Positions 15,437 to 23,800 of a stretch of 37,716 nucleotides of DNA are shown here, in pieces. This DNA comes from a bacterium. GTDB lineage: Bacteria; Verrucomicrobiota; Kiritimatiellia; CAIKKV01; CAITUY01. Where the stretch lies: contig JBAWZF010000026.1 in assembly GCA_037143175.1 (NCBI GenBank), positions 1-37,716 on the forward strand. The letters run 5' to 3'. How positions within the stretch are numbered: the stretch's first letter is position 1; every line of letters begins with the position of its first letter. A program made the translations under genes and the position numbers. Under the pieces are notes generated by a model. It did no database searches. It saw only the letters and a program-made list of their open reading frames with translations, and had not been told where the DNA came from.

Positions 15437-18400
15437 ATGCCCACCATGGACATCATTTCGGGAATAAGGGATAATCATAAACGAGGCAAGGTAGGCGATT
15501 TTCTGCGAGAGAAGATCCAGTCCGGGTCAAAATTATCCTTCGTTTCAGCCTATTTCACGATTTACGCCTACGACATGATGCGCTCGCAATTGGAAGCGTC
15601 CGATTCACTGCGGTTCCTGTTCGGTGAACCCCGATTTGTCCGTAATATCGATCCCGACAAAACCGACAAAAAGGCGTTCGATATCGAGGATTCCAAACTT
15701 CAGTTGCAGAAACGGCTGGAACAACGGCGGGTGGCCAAGGACTGTGCCGACTGGATCCGGCGCAAGGTGAATATCCGGTCGGTCCGCTATCCCGGCTTCC
15801 TTCACGGCAAGATGTACCACATGGATAACCATGGTGTGCAGGAGGCGCTACTCGGTAGTTCCAATTTCACGGTCAGTGGCCTGGGGATCGGCAAAGGCGA
15901 GCGCAATAATATCGAGTTGAATCTTGAGGTAAACGATAACCGCGATCGGCGCGACTTGCTCACCTGGTTCGACGAAATCTGGAATGACGAAGCGGTCGTC
16001 GAAGATGTTAAAGCTGAGGTTTTAAGTTACCTTGATCAGCTTTACGCTAATCACTCACCGGAATTCATCTATTTCAAGACGCTTTTCCACCTTTTTGAGG
16101 ATTACCTCAAAGAGGCGGATAAAGGCGGTCTGTTGGATGAGAAAACCGGCTTTTTTGAAACCGATGTGTGGGACATGCTCTATGACTTCCAGAAGGATGG
16201 GGTCAAGGGGGCGATCAATAAAATTATCAAGCATAACGGCTGCATTATTGCCGACAGTGTCGGTCTCGGAAAAACCTTTGAAGCGCTTGCGGTGATCAAA
16301 TATTTTGAATTACTCAATAGCCGGGTTCTCGTGCTCTGTCCCAAGAAGCTGGAGGATAACTGGAATGTCTATCGCGACAATGACCGCCGTAATCCTTTGC
16401 TGAAAGACCGGTTCGCCTACACGGTGATGGCGCATACCGACTTGGGTCTGGCTAAGTTCGATACCCTTAACTGGGGTAATTACGACCTGGTTGTGATTGA
16501 TGAGTCGCATAATTTCAGGAATAACACACGGGGCGCGGTGCAGGACGACGGAACAAAGAAAACAACCCGGTATGAATTCCTGATGGAGCAGATCCTGCGA
16601 AAGGGAATCAAGACCAAGGTGCTATTGCTTTCAGCCACCCCTGTAAACAACAACCTGAAGGATTTGCGCAATCAGTTTTTGTTGATCACACAGGATCAGG
16701 ATACCGCTTTTGTAGAAACACTGAGCATTGGCAGTATCGGCCAGGTTATGCGGAATGCGCAGACCAACTTCACCAACTGGGCCGATACGAAGAAGAATCC
16801 CGGTCGCAAGGTGGCCCGGCTTCTTGAAGTCCTGGACTCCTCGTTTTTCAAGCTTCTGGATGAATTGACCATCGCTCGCTCACGCAAACATATCGTTAGT
16901 TATTACGGAACTAAAGAAATGGGCGAATTTCCCGAGCGACTCAAACCACTCGCCCGGTCGACCGTCATCGATATCAAGGGGTATTTTCCGACTTATGACG
17001 AGTTGGACGAGGCGATATCCGGTTACAAGTTATCTATTTTCAACCCTTCGGCCTACCTCCTTGAGAGTCATCTGAGTAGGTATATGAAGGAGGGCGAACT
17101 CGCCCTTTTTAATGATCAGAAAAAACGTGAGTTCAATCTGATCGGGATGATGCAGGTCAACTACCTGAAGCGGCTTGAGAGTTCAGTCCACAGCTTCGAG
17201 ATATCGATCGATAACACGATCCAGAAGATCAAGACATTGCTTGGCAAGATCGATCATTTTGAGACCAATCTCGAAGAATACACCCAGCCCGATCTGCTTG
17301 ACCAGCAAGAGGACGAGGAAGCCGCGGAACTCCTTGAGAAGTTAACGGTCGGAAAAAAATTGGAATTCAAGCTTGAGCACCTGAAACGAGAGGAATGGAA
17401 GGCGGATCTAAAGCGGGATCTTGCGCAGTTGATCACCATCCATGAGAAGGCGGCGGCGATTACACCCGAGCGCGATGCCAAGTTCCAGGAGTTGAAAACC
17501 TTGATTGCGGCAAAGGTGCGCAGCCCGATCAATGATGCCAATCGAAAGGTGCTTGTGTTTACCGCGTTTTCCGACACCGCCAGTTATCTGTATGAACATC
17601 TGGAAAGTTGGGTGCGGAATGAGCTCGGATTACAGATTGCGCTGGTCTCCGGGTCGGGTGACAATAAAACCACTTTTAAGCTGGCGGGCTTCCAGCATCA
17701 GACCGACTTCATTTCCATCCTCACCAATTTCTCGCCACGCTCCAAGCATCGCGAAAAAATGCCTAACATGCCGCAGGCGGGTGAAATTGATATCCTGATT
17801 GCCACGGACTGCATTTCGGAAGGACAGAACCTGCAGGACTGTGACTATCTGATCAACTACGACATTCACTGGAATCCAGTGCGCATTATTCAGCGCTTTG
17901 GGCGTATTGATCGTCTCGGCAGCACGAACAAGCGGATTCAGCTTGTCAATTTCTGGCCGACCGATGATTTGAACAAATACATTAACCTCAAGGACCGGGT
18001 GGAAGCCCGCATGGCGCTAGTGGATATCGCCGCCACTGGTGCCGATGATTTGCTCAATCCGGATCAGATCAAAGATCTCGTGACAGAAGAGTTGACCTAC
18101 CGTGAGAAACAGCTTCTTCGTCTTAGAGATGAGGTCATTGATCTGGAAGAAATGGACGACAATGTTTCGCTCAGCGAATTTACGCTGGATGATTTCCGTA
18201 TTGAGCTGATGAACTTTTTGGAAGCCAACCGTCAGGCTTTGCGTGATGCGCCATTGGGACTGTATGGATTGGTGCCGACTTTGGATAAAACCAAAGATGC
18301 CGGGCTGTTTGACAAGAACTGGCATGAGATTGTTAAGCCGGGTGTGATTTTCTGTTTACGACATAAAAACCCGCCGCAGGAGAAAACCTCATCCAATGTC

Positions 18401-18748
18401 AACCCGCTGGGTGGCTATTATCTGCTCTATATTCGTGATGACGGAACCGTCCGGTTCACCTTCACCCATGCCAAGAACACCCTGACCCTTTTTCAGAAGC
18501 TCTGTGCCAGTAAAACCGAACCCTATCAGCAACTTTGCGACCTCTTTGACAAAGAAACCGTCCACGGTCAGGATATGGCAAAATATGACGATTTGTTGGG
18601 TAAGTCCGTCAAAAGCATTGCCGGAACATTTAAAAAGCGCCTTGCTGTCGGATTGACCGCTGGGCGAGATTTTGTAATCCCGGATCAAAATGAGCAGGCT
18701 AAAGATGACACGGATTTTGAACTCATAACCTGGTTGGTGATTAAATAA
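15437..18748 (+). CDS. PLD-nuclease/SNF2-type helicase, defence-associated
   Basis: A 1103-aa two-part protein. Residues 1-210 form a phospholipase-D-like nuclease domain with half of an HKD site: HGKMYHMD (His123, Lys125) then LLGSSNFT. Residues about 240-900 form an SF2 helicase of SNF2/HepA type, with Walker A DSVGLGKTF (near 275), DESH (from Asp355), LSATPVNN (near 397) and the motif VI QRFGRIDRLG (from 819). A C-terminal region of about 200 residues has no motif I recognise. The start is ATG 15437 or ATG 15446; the frame is open to a TTG at 15374, which looks non-coding. No clear ribosome binding site is seen. Such helicases accompany Eco57I-type methyltransferases in restriction-like systems; one lies 2.1 kb downstream. 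Probable motor and nuclease of the locus. Confidence 0.85.
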   Translation: MPTMDIISGIRDNHKRGKVGDFLREKIQSGSKLSFVSAYFTIYAYDMMRSQLEASDSLRFLFGEPRFVRNIDPDKTDKKAFDIEDSKLQLQKRLEQRRVAKDCADWIRRKVNIRSVRYPGFLHGKMYHMDNHGVQEALLGSSNFTVSGLGIGKGERNNIELNLEVNDNRDRRDLLTWFDEIWNDEAVVEDVKAEVLSYLDQLYANHSPEFIYFKTLFHLFEDYLKEADKGGLLDEKTGFFETDVWDMLYDFQKDGVKGAINKIIKHNGCIIADSVGLGKTFEALAVIKYFELLNSRVLVLCPKKLEDNWNVYRDNDRRNPLLKDRFAYTVMAHTDLGLAKFDTLNWGNYDLVVIDESHNFRNNTRGAVQDDGTKKTTRYEFLMEQILRKGIKTKVLLLSATPVNNNLKDLRNQFLLITQDQDTAFVETLSIGSIGQVMRNAQTNFTNWADTKKNPGRKVARLLEVLDSSFFKLLDELTIARSRKHIVSYYGTKEMGEFPERLKPLARSTVIDIKGYFPTYDELDEAISGYKLSIFNPSAYLLESHLSRYMKEGELALFNDQKKREFNLIGMMQVNYLKRLESSVHSFEISIDNTIQKIKTLLGKIDHFETNLEEYTQPDLLDQQEDEEAAELLEKLTVGKKLEFKLEHLKREEWKADLKRDLAQLITIHEKAAAITPERDAKFQELKTLIAAKVRSPINDANRKVLVFTAFSDTASYLYEHLESWVRNELGLQIALVSGSGDNKTTFKLAGFQHQTDFISILTNFSPRSKHREKMPNMPQAGEIDILIATDCISEGQNLQDCDYLINYDIHWNPVRIIQRFGRIDRLGSTNKRIQLVNFWPTDDLNKYINLKDRVEARMALVDIAATGADDLLNPDQIKDLVTEELTYREKQLLRLRDEVIDLEEMDDNVSLSEFTLDDFRIELMNFLEANRQALRDAPLGLYGLVPTLDKTKDAGLFDKNWHEIVKPGVIFCLRHKNPPQEKTSSNVNPLGGYYLLYIRDDGTVRFTFTHAKNTLTLFQKLCASKTEPYQQLCDLFDKETVHGQDMAKYDDLLGKSVKSIAGTFKKRLAVGLTAGRDFVIPDQNEQAKDDTDFELITWLVIK

Positions 18749-18772
18749 ATTATGAAGTATGAGTGATGAAGT

Positions 18773-19819
18773 ATGAAGACGCTTGAACAGATACGAGACC
18801 ATCGTCTGCAGATTCCCATGTCAGCTTCATGGTATTTGTCGGATATTGGTAAAGCCCAGGGGTTGCAGGAATTGTTTACTCGGCAATCGCCGCAGAAGTT
18901 GAAGGTGCTTAGGGAACATGCTGTTGCTCAAAGTGTGGTGTCCTCAAATCGGATAGAAGGGGTCACTATTGACGATTCACGGATTGGAACCGTTGTTTTT
19001 GGGCATCCTTCGCTACGGGATCGGGATGAGATTGAGGTGGCCGGTTATCGTGATGCCCTGAATCTTATCCATACGCAAGGCGCTGCACTTCCTGTCAACG
19101 AGGAGACCATTCTGAATCTTCACAAACTGAGTCGTGGAGAAAGTTGGGATGCAGGCCAGTATAAGGATAAGCCGGTAGACATCATTGAGAAATTCGCTGG
19201 TGGTGGGGAGCGAGTTCGGTTTCGAAGTGTGCTTCCAAAAGAGACTCCCGAGTTTACCTGCAAGCTGGTGACCCTGTGGCAGGATCAGAGCCGTGACCAT
19301 GACATCTCGCCCCTCATTGTCATGGCCGCCTTCAATCTGGATTTCCTCTGCATCCATCCGTTTCGCGATGGGAACGGGAGAGTGTCCCGGCTTCTATTGC
19401 TATTGACTGCCTACCATCTGGGGGTTGAGGTGGGGCGGTATGTCAGCCTTGAGCGGATTATTGAAGAGAATAAAGCACGGTATTACGAAACCCTTCAACT
19501 CAGTTCCAAAGGGTGGCATGAGGGAAAGCACGATCCCTGGCCCTATATTGGATACCTGTTGTACATCATCAAGAAGGCTTACGATGAGTTTGAGGAGCGG
19601 GCGGGCCAGATCGCTGCACCTCGTGGTGAAAAGAGTGAGATGGTGCTGAATTGGATCCGGGCTAGACAAGAGCCGTTTCGCTTGGTTGATGTTGAGTCGG
19701 CTTGTCCGGGGGTTGGAAGAGATTGGATTCGCACGCTTTTATTTGAACTCAAGAAAAAGGGGCGGCTTACGTGTTCTGGAAAGGGGCGTGCTGCCCGATG
19801 GAACTATGAAAAAGAATGA
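18773..19819 (+). CDS. Fic-domain AMP transferase, class II
   Basis: A 348-aa Fic/DOC-family protein that transfers AMP or a related group from a nucleotide to a target protein. The catalytic loop HPFRDGNGR (195-203) is complete. The N-terminal SSNRIEG (57-63) fits the inhibitory (S/T)xxxE(G/N) motif, with Glu62 the residue that blocks ATP, so the enzyme is self-restrained (class II). A C-terminal winged-helix-like tail (about 285-345) may bind DNA. The start is ATG 18773, 24 bp after the helicase stop; an 11-bp direct repeat ATGAAGTATGA spans the junction. Fic genes are frequent passengers within restriction loci. The target is unknown; regulation of the island is one option. Confidence 0.9.
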   Translation: MKTLEQIRDHRLQIPMSASWYLSDIGKAQGLQELFTRQSPQKLKVLREHAVAQSVVSSNRIEGVTIDDSRIGTVVFGHPSLRDRDEIEVAGYRDALNLIHTQGAALPVNEETILNLHKLSRGESWDAGQYKDKPVDIIEKFAGGGERVRFRSVLPKETPEFTCKLVTLWQDQSRDHDISPLIVMAAFNLDFLCIHPFRDGNGRVSRLLLLLTAYHLGVEVGRYVSLERIIEENKARYYETLQLSSKGWHEGKHDPWPYIGYLLYIIKKAYDEFEERAGQIAAPRGEKSEMVLNWIRARQEPFRLVDVESACPGVGRDWIRTLLFELKKKGRLTCSGKGRAARWNYEKE

Positions 19820-20175
19820 GTGTACTACACTCTATTGAGTGTATTATTGAGTGTATTGAGTGGTATGGCTTAAGTGAAATGTGTCAGAAAAGACGTAGTA
19901 CCCCTACGTAAGGGTATTCGTAGGGGTATTATCTTGTGCGGGTAATGGGTAATAGGTAGTGGTAATGGGTAATTTATTAGGTAAGGCCTTCAGATTTAGG
20001 CACTTACAAGGAAAGAGTGTAGTACACTTAAAAGAGTGTATTAAAGAGTGTACTGTGTCAGATTTGAGAAGAGGTATTACCCCAAATAAGGGTAATAATG
20101 AGGGTAATATCGTGATTCGAAATAGGTATTACCCAGTCAAGTGGGTAATGAAATAGGTAATTAATTAGGTAACGC
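19818..20175. repeat. Duplicated repeat-rich intergenic region
   Basis: This gap holds two diverged copies of one layout. Copy A (19818-19988) and copy B (20015-20175) each contain, in order: the palindrome GAGTGTA-N-TACACT (19818-19832; 20015-20028), two further GAGTGTA words, GTGTCAG (19881-19887; 20055-20061), a hairpin with a CCCC-containing arm, several GGGTAAT words and a final TTAGGTAA. Hairpins are TACCCCTACG with its complement (19899-19908/19919-19928), TATTACCC (20075-20082/20090-20097) and ATTACCCA (20128-20135/20142-20149). The region separates fic from the coupled regulator-methyltransferase pair, so it may be a multi-site operator, an attenuator or a small RNA source. No convincing gene is seen in it. 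Confidence 0.75.
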
Positions 20176-20179
20176 ATTG

Positions 20180-20869
20180 ATGACCGACCTCAAAACACTA
20201 CTTAAACAGGGCGAAGGCATAGCCGTTGAATTCAAGGTATGCCAGCGGGCACTCAGTCGGGACGTTTATAGTAAAAACCCGGTTATTGCCCATTTTTTCC
20301 AGCAGATCGGGCGGGCGGACGAACTGGGCTCCGGCACGCGCAAGTTAATGAAATACGGGAAACTCTTTGGCGGAAGTGATCCGGAACTGATTGAGGGAGA
20401 TGTTTTCCGGATTATCGTCAAATATCCTGATTTCGACGCCCCGCTGGCGGACCAGACTGTAGTCACCCCGCAAGTCACCCCGCAAGTCACCCCGCAAGTC
20501 AAAAATGATGATAAAGTACTGCATGATAACATCTTCCGTGAACTATCGAAGGAGTTTATGGCGTTAACCGGACAAGTCACCGGACAAGTCACCGGACAAG
20601 TCACCGCGCAAGTCGCCGCGCAAGTTGGTATGATACTCAATACGGTGGCACACGAATCAAATTCCCGGGAGACACTTCAAACAGCAACGGGCATGACAGA
20701 TCGTGAACACTTCCGGAAGGCGTATTTGGAACCTTTACTTTTGGTTGGCTGGATTGAGCGCACCATCCCCGACAAACCCACCAGCCGCCTCCAAAAATAC
20801 CGGCTGACCGCCAAAGGCAAAGCTCTGTTGAAATTCACAACGAAATCACAGGATAAAAAATTATTATGA
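20180..20869 (+). CDS. Internally deleted AlbA/RecG-like regulator with VTPQ repeats
   Basis: A 229-aa protein that reads as the two ends of a normally 450-500-aa Schlafen/AlbA_2-type ATP-binding protein. Residues 1-30 (LLKQGEGIAVEFKV, then RALSRDVY) are the AlbA_2 start. Residue 31 jumps directly to the far C-terminal part (KNPVIAHFF, IGRADELGSGTRKLM). About 300 residues with the nucleic-acid and ATPase-like core are gone, yet the frame is kept. The tail holds the tandem repeats (VTPQ)3 and (VTGQ)n, then a winged-helix-like end. The start is ATG 20180 after AGGTAA. Its stop overlaps the methyltransferase start as ATGA, so it is still translated as a leader. It could be a remnant kept for coupling, or a functional mini-regulator. 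Confidence 0.65.
   Translation: MTDLKTLLKQGEGIAVEFKVCQRALSRDVYSKNPVIAHFFQQIGRADELGSGTRKLMKYGKLFGGSDPELIEGDVFRIIVKYPDFDAPLADQTVVTPQVTPQVTPQVKNDDKVLHDNIFRELSKEFMALTGQVTGQVTGQVTAQVAAQVGMILNTVAHESNSRETLQTATGMTDREHFRKAYLEPLLLVGWIERTIPDKPTSRLQKYRLTAKGKALLKFTTKSQDKKLL
20462..20500 (+). repeat. 12-bp coding tandem repeat (VTPQ)
   Basis: Three near-perfect copies of GTCACCCCGCAA plus a partial fourth encode Val-Thr-Pro-Gln repeats inside the deleted regulator. The lengths can vary by slippage without shifting the frame. Confidence 0.9.
20567..20626 (+). repeat. 12-bp coding tandem repeat (VTGQ/VTAQ)
   Basis: Five units beginning ACCGGACAAGTC and drifting to ACCGCGCAAGTC and GCCGCGCAAGTT encode a second repeat array in the same protein. 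It is related to the array at 20462-20500 by the shared CAAGTC core. Confidence 0.88.
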
Positions 20870-23800
20870 CCAACCTTCGCCAACAATTATCCGGTGCACT
20901 CGCGGCTTTTGCCAAACAATCTGTAGTTGAAGCCGCAACCGCGTTATTTAAGACCCTTGGTTATCATAGCGAAAAAAGGATGGAGTTTTCCGGTCTGCAG
21001 GATTTTCTTGGCGAGATAGACCATGTCGGGAAATATACCAAACTCTTTCCGGATGCGCGCACGTCGGCAGGGCGTGCACCTGTTATGCTGCTACAGTTGA
21101 CCAGCGAGGAAATTGCTTCAGGCTCGGGTGGTCAACTCCTGTTAGTATCGGATAAAAAAGCAGATTTGCGTCTATTCGAGTCTTATCTTTTTCTAGCCAT
21201 TAGTCTGCCTGACCGAGCCTACACACGTGTCGAACTAGCTGACCGCGCTCGTGTCCTGAATGGCCTTTTTCGGCAGCCTGTTCTTATCCTGTTCCGTTAT
21301 TCTGACCTCATTTCCATGGCCATTACCTATCGCCGTGCCCACAAACGCGATCAGTCCCGAGATGTTTTGGATCGTAAGGTGACTCTCATCAAGGATATCA
21401 GTTGCACCCGGCCACATCGCGCGCATCTGGATATTCTCTTGGACTTCAGTCTGTCGAGTCTCTCTACCCCTCAGACGCCCATCAGCACCTTCGCTCAGTT
21501 AGATGACGCTTGGCGTAAGACCCTGAGTACTGAGGCCCTTAACCATCGCTTCTACAAAGAACTGGCTGCCTGGTATTACTGGGCCGTCAACACCATTCGC
21601 CTCCCCATTATCGCCGACTATCTGAAAGAGCGAAAAGATGCTCAGGATGAGAATATTAAACAGTTCACTATCCGACTGTTGTGTCGCACCATTTTTTGTT
21701 GGTTTCTGAAAGAACGAGGACTGATTGATCGACAACTGCTGGAAATTGCCGATGATGCCGGGCAGGATTTGATTCTTGTTCGTCAACCTTTAAAGGGCCA
21801 GAAATTCAGTGACGTCAGTAGTTATTACCGCGGCATTCTTCAGAACGTATTTTTTAACTGCCTCAATACCCCAATGGATCAACGCAGATTGGATGCTAGC
21901 CGCGCGGCCAATGACAAGACAGTTAAAGACCCTAAACTTAAAAAACTCTCATATCGCGGCAAACAACATTTGCCCGATGATTTTGATTACGATCTATTTG
22001 ATCGGATTCCCTACCTAAACGGGGGGCTATTCGATGTGCTGCCGGAAGACAATGCTTCCGACACTATTGATGACGATGTAATTCACGTACCTAATGACTT
22101 GTTCTACGCATCTGAACGGAAGTTCAAGCACGACAAGAAGATACTGGCAGTCAAGGGGCTCAATCGCATTCTTGATGGGTACAAGTTTACCATTGCCGAA
22201 AACACTCCGTTGGAAGAAGAAATTGCGCTGGATCCGGAACTCCTGGGTTTGGTTTTCGAGAATCTGCTGGCCGAAGTGGATACCAGCGATGAAGGCGCGG
22301 CAACCTCTGCCCGTAAGGCATCAGGTTCTTACTATACCCCCCGCCGTGTCATTGACTATATGGTTAATGAGGCACTGCGCCTCCACTTGGAAAATTACAT
22401 TCGAGCCCGTGCCGCTTCGCCGGAGGAGTGCCAGGCCTTGCAGAGTCTCCTCTATCATGACTCCTTTGATTCCAGCCAGAAGCGGTTAGCAGGGTGGATA
22501 GTTGAAGCATTTGATGAAATTCGTATCCTTGACCCTGCTTGCGGATCCGGTGCTTTTCCCATGGGTGCATTACATCGTATGGTCGCCCTCCTGCAACGTG
22601 TGGATCCACAGAATCGCCGCTGGTTACATCGACAAGTGAGTCACATTCCTGACCGCCATCTGCGTGAGACCGCCGAGAAGGAACTGGCCCGACATGCCGA
22701 TGACTATTCCCGCAAGCTAGGGTTGATAAAGAACGCGGTCTATGGTGTGGATATCCAGCCGCTAGCGGTGCTGATTACGAAACTGCGTTTTTTTATTTCA
22801 CTGCTGGTGGATCAAAATATCAACCTGGATAATCCCAAAGGCAATTATGGCCTCACTCCGCTTCCCAATCTGGAAACGAAGGTTCTCTGTGCCAACACGC
22901 TGCGCGAGGTGCAGGTTTCTCTATTTGAACGTGAAGCTATCCGGAAATATCAGTCGGCGCGTGACGAGTATTACCAGCCTGAGACGCAAACTACCCGACG
23001 TGAGGAATTGGCTGATGAAATCGCCGCCGCCTTGAGTGAATTACTGCCGGGATTCTCTAGGGAAGTGACGGGACACGAATATAAGGATAAACGAACTCAG
23101 GATCTCCGCAATCGCGAACTACTTAAGGAATGGTTCCGTCACTCGACTCTGCCTGCACCTTTTTTCAACTTTGCCGTCTTTTTCCCTGAAATCTGTGCCG
23201 ATGCCCCGGGCGCTACGGTTGGTGGTGAAATGCCCCTTGTCAACGATGCCCAAAAACAGCAGGAACTGGTTGTGCCGGGGCGGAAGACCCCCGCCAGCCC
23301 TCGATCTGGCTTCGATATTGTCATTGGAAATCCGCCCTATGGCGGCGACAAAATACCTGATGAGGTCAAGGAGGCATTACATCTGGGCTCCAAGGATCCC
23401 TACGGGGCCTTTATCGCCCGGTTTATGGGTGACGGAAAACAGTCCACGCCCCTGCGTATTGGCGGTGTGCTGAGTTACATCGTGTCCGATACCTTTATGA
23501 CCATCAAGACCCATCGGTCTTTGCGGGAACAGTTAATGGGGTCGCGCATTCACAAGATGATTCGGGTCCACCCGGATACCTTCTCGGCCACGGTCAACAC
23601 CGCCATCATATTGCTTCAAAGAGGTGGCGGGCCGGGAACGACTGCGCCAACGGAAGCAGAATTGACCGAGGCATGGGCCAAAGGGCCATGGTGTCAGATG
23701 GTTGACCTCACCCAAGTCAGTATCAGCGAGCAACATGACCGGTTCTTGAACCTGCTTTTTGAGACTGCAGGCTCCGAGCGCCGACGGGATGTGTCCACAG

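Noticed and set aside
19959-20156. 65-codon frame in the repeat-rich gap
   Set aside because: It consists mostly of translated GGGTAAT and GAGTGTA words and has no ribosome binding site.
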